From Macrosoma leucophasiata (taxonomy: Eukaryota; Arthropoda; Insecta; Lepidoptera; Hedylidae): a stretch of 64,000 nt of DNA. Positions within the stretch are counted from its first letter, which is position 1. Each line of letters starts with the position of its first letter. Both the position numbers and the translations under genes were made by a program. The stretch is from positions 22,547,001 to 22,611,000 of the forward strand of contig JAWQUS010000001.1 of the NCBI GenBank assembly GCA_036365455.1, read 5' to 3'. This document shows, piece by piece, positions 34,101-46,278 of the stretch. Under the pieces are notes generated by a model. The model made no database searches. It saw only the letters and a program-made list of their open reading frames with translations, and had not been told where the DNA came from.

Positions 34101-35497
34101 TCACTGGATAATAAAGAAATATGAAGCATTGATAGAAAACGGTAGCAATTGTTCTTCTCAACCCAGTTGGATTATATCATCATAATATTTGCATACATAA
34201 ACAAACACGAGCCCATCTCTTGACCCGCGACACAGCATCTGTTCATCTCGCTTCGGCACGTCACAAGAGTCGTATGTGCATAATGTGTGATAATGTTTGT
34301 AAATAAACTTCAGTCGCGAGTAAGTTTCCACTTGCAAAGTACAAGATAATATCGCTGCCAAATATTTTTAACTTTGTTTTGTGTACGTACAGACCTATTC
34401 TAATAGGTACTAACTAGTAATTTACGTTCTAATTTTAATTATTGTTCGTGGTTCAATTGTATAGCTTCCCTCAGTTCTGTGAGATGGCATTAAAAAAAGA
34501 AACGGCGGACCCACCGCTAGTTCAGTAATATCCAACTTATTCTAGACACGCCCAACCATTCGGCCATACAAATCCAAAGATGTCCGTTCGACACGGCGCT
34601 TACGTTTTTCCACGGCGACACAGTGCGTGACATGAGCCCTGAGGCCACTTCCGCGAACCTCATCATTATGGATTGCGCGTTACATTTCACCCGGTGAAGA
34701 ACAAGCGAGTATAGTCTTTGTGCAAGATTAATACTAACTATTATCGCATATACAACAATCGACGAACAGAATAGTACTGTTACCAAGCGACTCGAAGTGC
34801 ACGGTTCCGTAGATGAGCGATCAAGATAAGGCATGTATGTAACAAAGGTAATGGTTCCACCTCAATACATGCTATCGTCTTGGACAACATTATCTGTAAT
34901 TGGATATCTGTGTGCGTTGTAAATATTGTACCGGATGGGTGTTTGGTTTTCCAGAACCTATTGACAATGCTATCTTCAGTAGTTTTATATTTGACTAGTG
35001 GCCTGCAGTGACATCCGGTGGAAATCTATCGTTATTAGATTACAGTGATTATTTATTTATTTTGAATGTATGAAGCTGTTATTTAACTTACTTTCAGATT
35101 CGATGACAGCAACGTTTGTGTTGAAAATGAGATTTTATCATTATGAAAGACCACTGCACTGGTCTTAAATCTTCAATTTTATGCGAAATGAGAATTCAGA
35201 ACAGAAGATTGTAAGGGTTTAAAATAGGGCTTTTCGTTATCTCCAAAATCGATGCTTGTAGGCGCGCAAAGTAACAAGATTTTTAGCAGTGCAAAGTTAC
35301 AAGCTCTGCGGCCTACTGTACCTTTTATCAGGAATCTAAACTGAATCCCCATTATCTTGATCTCGTTTCTTCATACGCGCTGTCAGATAAACAAATGAAA
35401 CAACATTTTGGCAGTTCCTACATTGATCGCAATTAACGTCATGGTACGGCCGAAACGAATGAAGATTTTAAAAACTGCTTAACACTAAGCTACCGAA
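31106..35497. other. Intronic sequence with two GC-rich islands
   Basis: Islands at about 32140-32290 and 33680-33960 are rich in CpG within otherwise AT-rich DNA. Open frames there (32010-32276 plus, 33656-33934 minus) are composed of Arg/Ala/Pro/Ser-rich low-complexity peptide and show no domain. They may be regulatory. A (gat)n run lies at 34070-34082. Confidence 0.4.
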
Positions 35498-35570
35498 GCA
35501 CATCCGGTAGGTCAATGGTAAAGCGGCGGGACTGGTTGTCCTGAAATTCGATTCCTGCCCGAAGTAAAAT
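35498..35570 (+). repeat. tRNA-like sequence, decayed
   Basis: ggtaggtcaatggtaaagcg (A-box region) and aattcgattcctgcccgaag (B-box and T-arm region), followed by a T run, recall the tRNA body of cassette C with many changes. The stems no longer pair well. Confidence 0.4.
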
Positions 35571-35962
35571 TTTTATTCACATTTATTTCTTGAATTTCTA
35601 AATTCACAAATTTAAAAGAAAATACTGGTAAGAAACAATAAGGAACAAACCATTGTACTATATTACGAACAAGCATGTTTCATTGGTGAGCAATACAAGG
35701 AGCCTAGTTGGGCACAGAGCACAGGGGATCGATGGCGCGATAATAAATAACGTAAGACGAACTGAGTCGCTAGTCGCTACGGGATTCGCTGGCCATTTAT
35801 CTCGCGTTCAACAAGTCAAGGTAATTGGGTCGCATCTACTTACAATACGTAATGTATGTAACTAATATAATAACATGACAAAATAGATCTCGTAACACTG
35901 ATGGTCCACTATCATGTAACTTTGAATTACGATACATAATATGGGGTTTCTTAAAAATGGGT
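35571..35962. other. Intronic sequence, no distinct feature
   Basis: No repeat or coding signal seen. Confidence 0.4.
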
Positions 35963-35964
35963 GT

Positions 35965-36080
35965 TAAAAGTAAAGAGCCCTTCAGGACTGGGAACGCGTT
36001 AACAACTCCTCTGGTGTTGAAAATATCTTAAGCGGCAGTGCACATTTTCCATCAGGTGGCCCGTCTGCTTGTCTGTAAAT
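35965..36080 (+). repeat. Family E retroelement 3' end
   Basis: Contains gggaacgcgttaacaactcc, ctggtgttg and catcaggtggcccgtctgct, matching the inverted piece at 10256-10372. The 140-codon antisense open frame from 36421 to 35999 overlaps it and is not convincing as a gene. Confidence 0.45.
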
Positions 36081-36690
36081 GTTTTAATTCCAAAAATACT
36101 TAAATCTAAAGGCTGTAAGGTTAGGTTACTTAATATCGATGTAGCTTGTTCGCCGCGTTTATGAACAAAGAAATCACTCATAACCATAACAATTTCCAAA
36201 ACGATTCTGATCGCCGTTGACATTACAGTTGATTCATTCCAGAACATTCTTTGAACGGATGCCCAACGTACTTTCCATAGGTTTATGTAAACGTAACATG
36301 CAGAGGCGACCACGCGTCTAGGAGATTTAGGGCACGATAACTTAGTGTTAGTCAGAACAAGGCACGCGCAGCTCACTTGTAGTTTATCACACATTATTAT
36401 GAAGGTCCATTTAGTTTCCAAGATTATGTAAGCAACTTGAGTCGTTAATCTAAGGTTAGTGGACCCAACAGATCAGTTTTAATTAATACAGATAAATAAG
36501 GTAGTCTTGACTACGCGGGATGCCTTATGCTGATAGGCCTGAGATTATCAAATTGGGACTCTTGAGTCAGAAAGAAAGTAATAATAAAATCTTTTGCAAT
36601 AAGAAAATATTTATTTCTTTTCAGAAACATCATGAAATTATAATCGGTTTATCAACAAAGAAGAAAGTATTTGACCAATGTTGACAACTT
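36081..36690. other. Intronic sequence, no distinct feature
   Basis: No repeat with another copy here; minus-strand open frame noted above lacks a domain. Confidence 0.35.
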
Positions 36691-36815
36691 CGTTAGTCCA
36701 GCGGTGTGAGATGACTGTTTGATTCAAAGGCTCGCGGGTTCGATCCCCGCACCGGGACAAATATTTGTATGGCCTACAGATATTTGTTTCGGGTCTGGGT
36801 CAAATATTCATGTCG
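36691..36815 (+). mobile_element. Family F tRNA-derived SINE
   Basis: A box (tagtccagcggtgtgagatg) and B box (gggttcgatccccgcaccgg), then the family tail caaatatttgtatggcctac and tttgtttcgggtctggg. Same order at 47270; antisense diverged copy at 16577. Confidence 0.75.
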
Positions 36816-36892
36816 ATTGGTAGCTTCTTTAAAAGCAGTAGTGATAATCTGATTGATGTTCTTGCTTTCGTAGGTGATAAACAAGCGATAAT

Positions 36893-37066
36893 GGTAGATT
36901 ATTGAGAAATTTGACAGCAATGACAATGTCTATAAGCGGACGCACCCATGGTGAAGGTTGCGGCTAATGGCTGGTTGAGGGCGGCCCAGGATAGTTCGTT
37001 GTGGCAACCTTTGGGGAAGGCTTTTGTCCAGCAGCAGACGTCTATAGGCTGAATAATGATGATGAT
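36893..37066 (+). repeat. Family J retroelement 3' end with (ATG)n tail
   Basis: Phrases ttgcggctaatggctggttg, ggcaacctttggggaaggct and tccagcagcagacgtctata, followed by aatgatgatgatg. I recall this as a common lepidopteran LINE 3' end. Reverse piece at 20277, fragment at 49740. Confidence 0.5.
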
Positions 37067-37503
37067 CAATTCAATAGAACTAACACACAACACCCTTCTA
37101 AGCATAAAAAAATCGCATGCAAGTCGCATTTAAGCAGAATTAAAACAATCGATGGACTATGTTAAAATCCTTATCACGTGATATCTTTTTATCCATATAA
37201 ATATCAGTACTCAAGATCGAATACCCATTGAGCACATAAATTAGCCATCTCGAACTGACTTGATCAATATTCGTGAGTTTTAATAGTAACTACTTACTTA
37301 AAAATGGTCGCTGTAAATTCTAGCGAAAAAAAAATGGAGGTTAATGGTATCTCGGAGCCTCTATCTTGGACTAAATCTAAACGGTGCTGGATCGATACAG
37401 GTAAACAGGTATTGATACACTGTTAAAGCAGTAACATTATATCGCAAGGTTTGAATTGAAATGTCGACGTTACAGCACATTAAAATCAATAAGTGGGTCT
37501 TTA
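37067..37503. other. Intronic sequence, no distinct feature
   Basis: Nothing beyond AT-rich unique sequence. Confidence 0.4.
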
Positions 37504-38005
37504 ACTGGTGGTAGAGTTCCAGTGGCGGAGCTCAGGGGTGTTTTTTTCCTTCTTTGTATATTAATACAAGAGGAGTAAGTTAGTATGTTGTGGATGACTT
37601 GACAGAAGTCCTCGCTACGGTTTACGGGCGACTTAAGTCAATATCAAGATGAAAGGTGAGTATAGAGTGAGTTAGGTAAGTATTTTGAGTTTAGATATTA
37701 TGTGATGATATCTCATGTATTGTTGAACTGCTTTAAGGTGTTGACAATGTGTTTAGTGAACTGATTGAATGTGTGTGCTCAGGGGGTTGTAGGTCACCGC
37801 ATTACCTAATCTACTTGGCGCTAAATGGTGGTGTTAATCGTGATCTTCTGAGGTAGTTTCCTAATATACGGGCCTGTAATTTTCGGCACAGAAGCATAAC
37901 AACTTAGGCCTTGACGCCTAGTGGCAACGCATCTACATTCAAAAATCTCGTCTGATGAAGATGTTTATGGCATATACAGGATCATTACTTACCATCAATG
38001 TGATA
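37504..38005 (+). mobile_element. Family A retroposon containing a nested insertion
   Basis: Family A starts at 37504 (actggtggtagag) and breaks after gctcagggg. It resumes at about 37777 and continues with caccgcattacc to catcaatgtg near 38005, without a clear poly(A) end. The 9 bp gctcagggg is present at 37530-37538 and again at 37777-37785, flanking the insert. Confidence 0.65.
37539..37776 (-). mobile_element. Unidentified retroposon nested in family A
   Basis: 238 bp insert with a T7 run at its left end (poly(A) on the minus strand) and the 9 bp target duplication noted above. Body is AT-rich with no coding capacity and no other copy in the window. Confidence 0.5.
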
Positions 38006-38626
38006 TCAATACAATTTTCTAAAACAGTTTCACCTTGAAATTGTTCTTGCAAATATCTGTTCAAATTTTGTCATGATTCTTACTGGTATCGCATCTGTCT
38101 AACTCTGCCTTGGTAGTAGATGACCATCCATAGACAACAATGAATTATGTTGGAATTACAAGGAATCTAGGAACAAAGCCGAAACACTAACAACACAGCG
38201 CGCTCAGCATGCCGTTTTCCAACTGTAGTGTTACAAATATAAAACGTGGTATTCTACATTAAAGACACGTCCAAGAATAATGTAAGAAAAGCGACTGTAA
38301 AACATTCCACACAACCGTATCGAGCGTAAACACTCTTCCTACCCATGTTGCTTGGCGCGGTCGCGTGGGCGGTTTCTAACGAGCCACTCGACATCCCCCT
38401 CTGGCGTGCGATTCTAGTGGCCCGTGCGAGCGAGACGGAAAATAAACAAGCTGCCATATCGTTATCCGCACCAATATTGTGATGATAAAACAATTACCTC
38501 TGACCCCGAGCGATTCTGATTAGACGTGTTGCTTGACACTCATTGATTGTTTTTATATAGGTGAGTTGACTAGCTTACAAGAGTATTATTTTGATCGACT
38601 TCAAGGAATCAGTTTTGGTCTCCAGC
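38006..38626. other. Intronic sequence, no distinct feature
   Basis: Open frame on the minus strand at 38254-38493 has no domain. Confidence 0.4.
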
Positions 38627-38790
38627 TTTTTTTTATGTTACGAACGTGGCAAATAAGCATGCAGTTCACATTAATGCTAAGTGATGATAGCAGCCTATAA
38701 ACACAAACACCAAAATAAAAATGCAGATGCTTTGCCACCCCTGAGACCTCAGGTGTAATGTCTCTGTGATAGTTATTACAGGAAGGGACA
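38627..38790 (-). mobile_element. Family A retroposon, truncated
   Basis: T8 run and the tail-proximal half of family A (aagcatgcagttcacatt.., cctgagacct), lost beyond about 38790. Confidence 0.65.
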
Positions 38791-39330
38791 TACATGCATG
38801 CTTTGTATTTGCATCGGTAGTAAAATAATTCCAATCCAGTCCATTCGGACAACTAACAGAGAATAAGGATCCCTGCGAATATACAACCTCCTTCTTATAA
38901 TCGGTTAAAATAAGTAATTGAAATTTGCATTTTTGAATTAAAAAAAAATAGTATTCAGAAATCACCCTGAAATTTTTGGTTGGAAGTTTGACGTAACATT
39001 TTGCTAACTGCTTCCCACAATAAATTAAACTTACCGATAACATTGTATCATTCCAAAAAGGTACAACAATTAATTAATATACCTATACAATATAGTTAAA
39101 ATGTATATTGACACGAGACTGCATAACGAATGTTTAATTAACCAAAGCTTTAATTAAGTGATCGTTTTCACTGATCGAATGTTAACTCGCAATTAGTAAG
39201 TAATTATGTTGAGTTTATGTGAAAATATTTGAAGCAAATGAGATGAAAATAAAATATATTTAATGTTTTGTATTAAAGATGTTTTCAATGTCACTTTTTT
39301 TTTTTAATATAATGTACTTACAGTATCGAA
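38791..39330. other. Intronic sequence, no distinct feature
   Basis: AT-rich, no feature seen. Confidence 0.4.
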
Positions 39331-39550
39331 CAAGAAATAATGCACATCGACCTCAGGAAGAGACGTCGACTAATTTCGAATCTGTAGAGCGTTATTTCTT
39401 TCGCACTTTACCAATTTGACGTTTGTCGACCATTTTGATCAAGTTTTGACCAATACCGGATGCTTACTTAGTGTGCAGCAGAGATAACGCTCTACAAAGC
39501 CGAAACTAGCCAATTGTCACTTTCATAGGCTTGATGTGCATTATTTCTTG
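39331..39550. mobile_element. MITE with long inverted termini, copy 1
   Basis: The 18 bp caagaaataatgcacatc at 39331-39348 recurs as its exact complement at 39533-39550. The inversion extends inward for about 80 bp with mismatches (..tgtagagcgttat..). Copy 2 is at 52916-53118. Left flank acagtatcgaa is matched beyond the right end of copy 2, so the true terminus may lie about 10 bp further out. Confidence 0.65.
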
Positions 39551-39555
39551 ATGAG

Positions 39556-39837
39556 CTTATGTGGGAAACAAGCATGCAGTTGACATTGATGTAAAGTGAT
39601 GACTGCAGCCTATAGACATCCACACAAAGACCAGAGTTCAAAATGTAGATGCGCTGCCAACCTTGAGACCGTAGCGTAGTTGTCTCTGTGATCATTATTA
39701 CGGAGCCATACATTACCATCTAACCGGCACACTATAGTTATCAACACTACCGTTTGGCGGCATCTGCCGCCTATCTAGATTAGGTAATGCGGTGGTGCCT
39801 ACGGCCACGAGCTCCTACTTTGAAACTCTACCACCAA
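39556..39837 (-). mobile_element. Family A retroposon, lacking its tail run
   Basis: Near full length, from gtgggaaacaagcatgcag to ctaccaccaa. The T run is replaced by the end of the MITE at 39550, so the two elements abut within a few bases. Confidence 0.75.
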
Positions 39838-41032
39838 TAACATTAGTTATAAGATTGAGTTTGATTGATGAGTGAATGAGGGACCCTCAGAACAGTATCC
39901 TATTGCTCTTTGAATACTTAATAGCTGTAACATCTAAATTGCGATTTACTTTGCAAATCAATTTATACATGACCCGTTTTAAAGTTTACATACCAAACCC
40001 ATTGGCGAGTGCCTTTGTGTAATAGTAATGTACAGTGTACAGAACAAAGAGGCTTAATATCTTTAAATAGAAGGCCACGAATGGTCTTATAGTCTAGGCA
40101 GTGTTCCATCTTATACAGACGAATGCACGAACCAAACAAAATTGTTATGCGTCGAACGCGTCCTATGGCACGCGTCGAGCGGTGGTGGTGAGGTCAACGG
40201 TGCGCGGGCGCAGGAATCGCGATCGCTACACAATCGAAACCGTGCTCGTTAACCTAAACAAAGATCGAAATTGATACAACTACAAGGTTTAATTCGAAAA
40301 ATCAAAGACCGACCAATCATCAGTTATTGAATAAAATTGTAAAATTGTATGAAGCGCTTTTCGTGTCTAGTGGAGAGGTTGGCCAAAGCTCGTTATATTA
40401 AAATTGTGATGGCTTGCAAAATGTTCACATAACGATGTCTACACTTGTTTTACATGTTGATATCGCTATGATAAAGTCTGACAGACAATGCACAGAAAAA
40501 TTCTCGACCTGTTATTGACAAGTTTGGTATTTTGGATGACTTCAGACAAAACGATTGAAAAATTCACTATGTAAAAGATTCAGGCAGTTCAGGAGTAGGT
40601 TGTTAATTTGACTTTTTTAGAAATCTGTATATATCCATATCAACTTTAAACAAAGGCCTTTATTAAAAAAATACCTGTTCAATTCTTGGAAATACACTTT
40701 GTCAAAACTGGTTGTCTTCGGGTGACACTGATTGGCTGTTCAACAATGTACCCAAGTCAATGGCGAAGTGTCCCACAATACTCGGTCCTATTGTTTGCAC
40801 GCTTTTATGATGTCGTAATCGAGTGGAATTAATAACTTTGCGATCATTCTGGCGAGGGCATCGAACTGCGGAGGTGCAGGCGGTTGGACACTCTCGTCCA
40901 GAATTGGCAAATTATATGGCTTTCATACATTGACTTGGAACAAATTCGACCAGATACAATTTGTACGATGAAATCATGAATCAGAACCATTAACTCGTCT
41001 GGATTCTTTATCCCTTCCTATTTTATAACTAT
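39838..41032. other. Intronic sequence, no distinct feature
   Basis: Small GC-rich patch near 40145-40250. No coding signal. Confidence 0.4.
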
Positions 41033-41222
41033 CTAGGTTTAGCCCGCGATTTCGTCCGCATGAACTTTTAATCATTACAAATTACAGTAGCCTATATGTT
41101 ATTCCAATGTATTACCTATATTTCTGTAGAGTTTCATCCAAATCTGTCCAGTAGTTTTTTGGTGAAAGAGTAACAAACATCCATACTTACTCACAAACTT
41201 TCGCATTTATGATTTTAGTAGA
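41033..41222 (-). mobile_element. Helitron-like element, decayed
   Basis: CTAG at the left end, then gcccgcgatttcgtccgc, an internal ..ccaaatctgtccagtag.. and ctttcgcatttat near the right end, in the usual order for the family. Flanking bases no longer fit A/T exactly. Confidence 0.5.
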
Positions 41223-41565
41223 ATTAAACCTAGTGGGACTTTTTCAGCACAGTACAGTCTGTCATTGTTTCTTGGTAAAGCTAAAAACAATATCAGCAAA
41301 GAATTTGACCACTGAATTGCATTTCTCTTTGTTGAAACGCAAGGCCCAGTGTCAATGTAATTAATTTTATTTATACTATCGAGTACAAGAATATTTTGCA
41401 GTACTTCTGATAGATTAACTGCAATTCTGGTCAACGCCTTCATAATCTTGGACGATTAAGATAGTATTATCACATTGCATACATATAAATTGTCGTAAAC
41501 GTGTCTTTGTGCATTTATACCGGCAGCGTTCCAAGTGTGTTTACAAAAATCAAATTAGTTTAGAC

Positions 41566-41774
41566 GGCCTACGACCCTGAAATCAGTGGCGATATCGAGA
41601 CAGTAGTACGGACTCCAGATCGTATCCTAAATCGCCTCGTGTATAGGCAAATCGTAACCAGAATTGTATCGCTTCCAGCGAGCTCACGATTTAGAGACGA
41701 ACATGAGTGTGTGTGGGGTGAGTGGTGGGGCCACTACTGCCCCGATATCGCCACTGATGGTCGTATGTAGGCTG
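41566..41774. mobile_element. Candidate MITE with 16 bp inverted repeats
   Basis: atcagtggcgatatcg at 41582-41597 and its exact complement at 41743-41758. Outside these, gcctacgacc and ggtcgtatgtaggc are also roughly inverted. CAGTGGCG resembles hAT termini, but I find no matching 8 bp duplication. Confidence 0.45.
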
Positions 41775-42960
41775 TTTTAGTCTGAAAACATTTTCGAATA
41801 TTGTAACTTTTACTGTACCTACTTCTTAAGACGTTATAATAATTTGAATATAACAAATTATTATTGTTTTAATCATGAAGAGACTTTTTGCACTAAGAGT
41901 TGAGCAAGAAATAGTCTTATGTAGCTAAGATATGAGATAGTGTGTATGGAATTATTTTATTTTTTTCAAGTTGTATAAAATATTGTGATACTTTTATGAC
42001 ATTTCTGATTACCAGTATGACCAGTATGTTTATGTCGTATCGTCTGTCCACCACCCTACAAATAAATAACATATTAATGAACCAAATACTTATTACATCA
42101 CATTATTACATTCATTCATGTACGCTTGGTAGAAATGAACTTTTACTCGTGGCAAGTGAACTAGCCTGTCATAGAAATCAGTTCAGTATTCTCATGAATA
42201 TGCAACAAAGACTTTCGAATTTACTATGAATTCGTAGTATAATTTGGATTAAACGTTGTTACCTACAACTACTGACTTTTTAAATTTGACAGCCCTAAGT
42301 GCGCACTTCAAAACGTATCAACATTGTTGTAATAGTCGTTATTGTATTTTCGAGGATATTGCAATTGTAGTTGTAAAACATAGATTAAAAAAAGGAAAAT
42401 CATAGCTAAGTTTAGGTGACATCCCAAATTGATTCAAACTTTTACAAAATTGTTTACATAATCTGTATTAATCTCAAACTAAGAAGTGTCCGTGTTCTAC
42501 TGAAGTGTAGCCACAATTTGCTGTATGTTAATAAGGGAAGGTACACAGAGCATCTTTTCAGGCCTGTAAGGGGACTACGGTACGGAAAGTAATGGTGCAT
42601 CCACATTGCAGTTGCCAACTTTTTTGTAAAACAACCATATTATCATGGTTGTACGGACCCTAGGTTAGGTTGAGAAAAATGCTAGTAAAATTGTAAAAGG
42701 TAAAAAAAAATAATAAAATAAAATGGAAAATTAGTGAATTGAATGAAAATGTGTACGCGAAGTGGCGATGAAATGCGAAGTGTCGATTTGGTCGTATGAA
42801 TTATAGGCGATCGGTGCAAATTGATGACTTAATTAACAAACAATGATAAAATGAAATGCTAGTGTATGTTTAGTACTGAATGTTACCTTATTTATAAAAA
42901 CAGTCAATATCCGGTTATATAAGAAAGCATACGGTATGTTGTGTTTCTGTCATTGGCGAC
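41775..42960. other. Intronic sequence, no distinct feature
   Basis: AT-rich. A small hairpin, caaccatattatcatggttg, lies near 42632. Confidence 0.4.
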
Positions 42961-42962
42961 AT

Positions 42963-43321
42963 GGAAGCGATGAGTAACATTCAACAAATAGTAACAAGCT
43001 TTGGTGGTAGAGCTCCAGCGACGGAGCTCGCGGACGTAGGCACCACCGCATAACCAAATATACTTGCCGCTAAGTGTTCAGCACTATCGTGTTCCAGTCA
43101 GGTGGTAATGTACGGCCCTTCAATTTCCGGCACAGAGGCGTAACACCTTAGGCCTCAGGAGTGGTAACGCATCTGCACTTTGACTTTGGTCTTTGTGTAA
43201 GTGTCTATAGGCTTCAGTCATCACTTAACATCAATGTGAACTTCATGCTTGTTTGCCACTTTATTTACATTAAAAAAAAACAATTAGCCACTTGGAAGCG
43301 ACTAACATTGAACAAATAGTA
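42963..43321. repeat. 31/28 bp direct repeat bracketing a family A copy
   Basis: ggaagcgatgagtaacattc.. at 42963-42993 recurs with a 3 bp deletion and one substitution at 43294-43321. The right copy ends exactly where the MITE at 43321 begins. Confidence 0.6.
43001..43280 (+). mobile_element. Family A retroposon, full length
   Basis: Starts ttggtggtagagctccag and ends in A9 at 43280. It lacks about 10 bp (the ggtagt region) after cgctaa. Confidence 0.8.
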
Positions 43322-43559
43322 TAGGTCGCGCCACGTAAAAAGAACGCTGGAAGGAAGTAGAAGGGATGTGTTCGCGCATCGGTACACTCGCGCACGAAAG
43401 TACTAGCCCTATTGGTTTATTTTTGATCTAGCTTTCGCTTGCGGTTTCGTGTATTGGTAGGCAGATTGAAAACTATATTACAAAGAATAACATAAAATGA
43501 AATAAAAACACATGACGCGCAGCTTGACCGCCAGCGTTCTTTTACGTGGCGCGACCTAT
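43321..43559. mobile_element. MITE with 29 bp inverted termini
   Basis: Left arm 43321-43350 (ataggtcgcgccacgtaaaa..) and right arm 43531-43559 are complementary apart from one extra A. If the element is taken as starting at GGTCGCGCC, both sides are TA, which would fit a Tc1/mariner-type target, but the palindromic ATAGG/CCTAT ends make the boundary ambiguous. The 207 bp open frame across it is fortuitous. Confidence 0.7.
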
Positions 43560-44298
43560 CACAAGTAGCCACTAAAGTAACAGATTCTATGTTACCAATA
43601 GTAACCGTGCTGTACTGTTCCACAAAAGTTGACTGTGGTGTGGCTTCACCATAAGGGTGAAGGGTGGAGGAGCGGCAACACCAGCACTAACGGCACGCGC
43701 CGGTCAACGAACTCCGTCGCCGTACATCTAGAATTTGGACGATTCGCCCTAGTTTTTTCGGTAGTTGCGTAATACTGCTGATTGTAGACTTTTACGATTG
43801 TTTTGGTGTCGAATTTTAGCTTAAATTCATTCTCGTTGAAGTAAGCAACACGTGGCATGCAATAGTAGCAAACATGATTGCTATCGCGTATAAAAGTCGC
43901 GAAATAATAGATCAATTTGGCAAACAGTTGCAATTTTATAAATGGAATATTTACGAATGTTTTAGCTTCAAAAGTTACAACACTAGGTGCGTTGGCACCT
44001 CAAGTTTAAGGAATGTAGATATCTATAGACTGCTTTTCTCTTAGACTTAACGTAGACGACAATAAAAAATAACCTATCACCTCGACAAACCTCCTACTTT
44101 TTTACTAACGCTAACGATGAAACTTTAAACGAATTAGTATGCTAAGAACGAACAACAAATTAATCACGACATGAGATGAGATGTAACCATAAACAGGAGA
44201 ACAAGAAGCAAATATTATAAATCTCGTCAAATTATATTCCTGTTAGGTGGTGTGACAGTAAGACTTCTGACTTTACATGTATAGACTCACTACACTAC
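43560..44298. other. Intronic sequence, no distinct feature
   Basis: No recognisable repeat or coding signal. Confidence 0.4.
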
Positions 44299-44589
44299 AC
44301 TGGTGGTAGAGCTCTAGTGACAGAGCTCGTGGACGTAGGCACCGCCGCATTACCTAATATAGGTACTTGCCGCTAAATGGGTGGTGTTCAGCACTATCGT
44401 GTTCTGGTCAGGTGGTAATGTACGGCCCTGTAATTTCTGGCACAGAGGCATAACACCTTAGGCCTCAGGAGTGGTAACGCATCTGCATTTTGACCTCTGG
44501 TCTTTGTGTGGGTGTCTAAAGGCTGCAGTCATCACTTAACATCAATGTGAACTGCAAGCTAGTTTGCCACTTTCATTACATAAAAAAAA
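44299..44589 (+). mobile_element. Family A retroposon, full length
   Basis: actggtggtagagctctagt through gccactttcattaca and A8. The 5 bp tacac flanks both ends, too short to be decisive as a target duplication. Confidence 0.85.
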
Positions 44590-45910
44590 TACACAATTCA
44601 TGAGCCCACACTTGACCAAAAGCAGCTGAAACGGTAACACAGTTAATCTTGGCGCGGTTAGTGTTAATGAAGAAGTAATCCAGCAAGTAGTGTAGATATT
44701 GTAGATAGCGAGGCGATGAAGCACTGCGACACAATGCAGATTCGCCGGCCGCAAAGCTTTTATGAATATAAAGGAGCACGCGGAGTGTGCGGCCACACAC
44801 ACGCGTGTCGGACGGATCTAACGTGACCAGTTTTAATGATGGCCAAAACGGGACATTTTCAAAATTACGGGACATTACAAAACCAGACCGGGATTACTAA
44901 TATAATAACCTACACAGCTAATTTCGATCACGTCAACCAACGGAGACAAGCCAACTGCGCAGGAGATATTATACCGCACGAGTGTAAACACAACCGCAGA
45001 TGCACTCCTCAATTCCTTTACTCTCAGTGGGACAACAATCAGACACTACCTTTTCCCAATCTAGAATAAATCAAAGAGGGCACTAGAAAGTAGCTATCTT
45101 TAACTAAACCTCGATATACTAATACATACGTTAGATGTATGTTAATTAGGTTAGACCTACAATTCCATCAATGTCTGTCTACTCTTCATCTCTATTTTCT
45201 TTAGATTATTGCTGACATTACTTGGATATTGGACCATTTCGCGTCCCGGAGAGAGCGGTATGAAAACGGGAGTGTTCCCTTCATAACACGAGTATGGTCA
45301 CATTAGTCGAGTCACACAGCGAATGTGCAGAGTGCAGTGTAGGTACCATCATAAGTGGACTGGTGACTTTATTTTGTGTTGACTTTCGGCGCAAATTTCA
45401 ACCAATTTACTTAGGTTCAAATTGGATATGAACCAATTGGATAATGTCTATGTAAAAATAAAAATATATTCTTGACTTCTTGAGGATTGAGGATCTTGAG
45501 GCTGCTGGATAATATGTACCCCTCAACCATTGAAAATGATATAATCGGGGAAACCGCTACATCCAAGCTGGAAGATGTGACAGGGTCAATATATTTCTGT
45601 TCCAGTTGTAAAACTCTACAAAAATATGGTGAGTCCTCAACAAAAGCAGAGGCGCCGCTAATTGATAAACGCGATAAAACAGGTTCGAATAATTGATGAA
45701 AAGTTAGTATTGTCCGAATGTTTGATTTTTCACGGTCTGTTGCCAACTACCAGTTGATCTAATTATGAATATTCAACACAAGCTTTTAAGATAATCAATT
45801 TCAATAATAAAATAATGATTCTATTCAAGTATAGTTAAGTTGTAAACCTGATTTTAATCTGAACATATCTTACTTTTATAACGCCAATAATATACAAGGG
45901 AATATAATAC
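44590..45910. other. Intronic sequence, one unexplained open frame
   Basis: Plus-strand frame 45487-45696 (69 codons) has balanced composition and a FCSSCKTLQKYG motif but no splice logic or known domain; the antisense strand is open as well (109 codons). I do not call either a gene. Confidence 0.35.
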
Positions 45911-46278
45911 TTGTGGTAGAGATCCAGTGCAGGAGTTCGAGGGCGTAGGCACTACCGCATTACCTAATCTATCTGCCGGCAAATGGTAGTGTTCAGCACT
46001 ATCGTGTTCCGGTTAGATGGTAATGTATGGCCCTGTAATATCACAGAGACATAACAAATAAGGTCTCAGGGGTGGCAGCGCATCTGCTCTTGACCTCTGG
46101 TTTTTGTGTAGATGTCTATAGGCTGCAGTCATCCTCATCGGTCGGAAGTCGCGCTGAAAGCAATCCGCAATGCTGGCTTGGAAATTATTGAACACCCGCC
46201 ATATTTTTCGGACTTAGCCCCTAGTGATTTTAGTGTGACGTAACCTGCATGCTTGTTTGCCACATTAGCATAAAAAAA
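45911..46278 (+). mobile_element. Family A retroposon carrying a mariner fragment
   Basis: Family A from gtggtagagatccag to the A7 run at 46278. Between ggctgcagtcatc (46134) and ctgcatgcttgtttgcc the normal acttaacatcaatgtgaa is replaced by about 100 bp of foreign sequence. Confidence 0.75.
46142..46231 (+). pseudogene. Mariner transposase fragment (third catalytic region)
   Basis: Thirty open codons ending EHPPYFSDLAPSDF, which match the region around the third catalytic Asp of mariner transposases (usual form YSPDLAPSD). It differs from the transposon at 13199 (there VLMHPPYSPDLAPSDF) and so comes from another mariner lineage. No inverted termini or TA duplication around it; it is embedded in a family A copy. 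Confidence 0.85.

Noticed and set aside
35999..36421. 140-codon minus-strand open frame
   Set aside because: Overlaps family E repeat; no recognisable domain despite length.
36893..37129. Minus-strand open frame as a gene
   Set aside because: Falls on a family J retroelement tail with (ATG)n.
45417..45746. Open frames on both strands, one with FCSSCK
   Set aside because: Unsupported by splice sites or a known family; two cysteines alone do not make a zinc finger.
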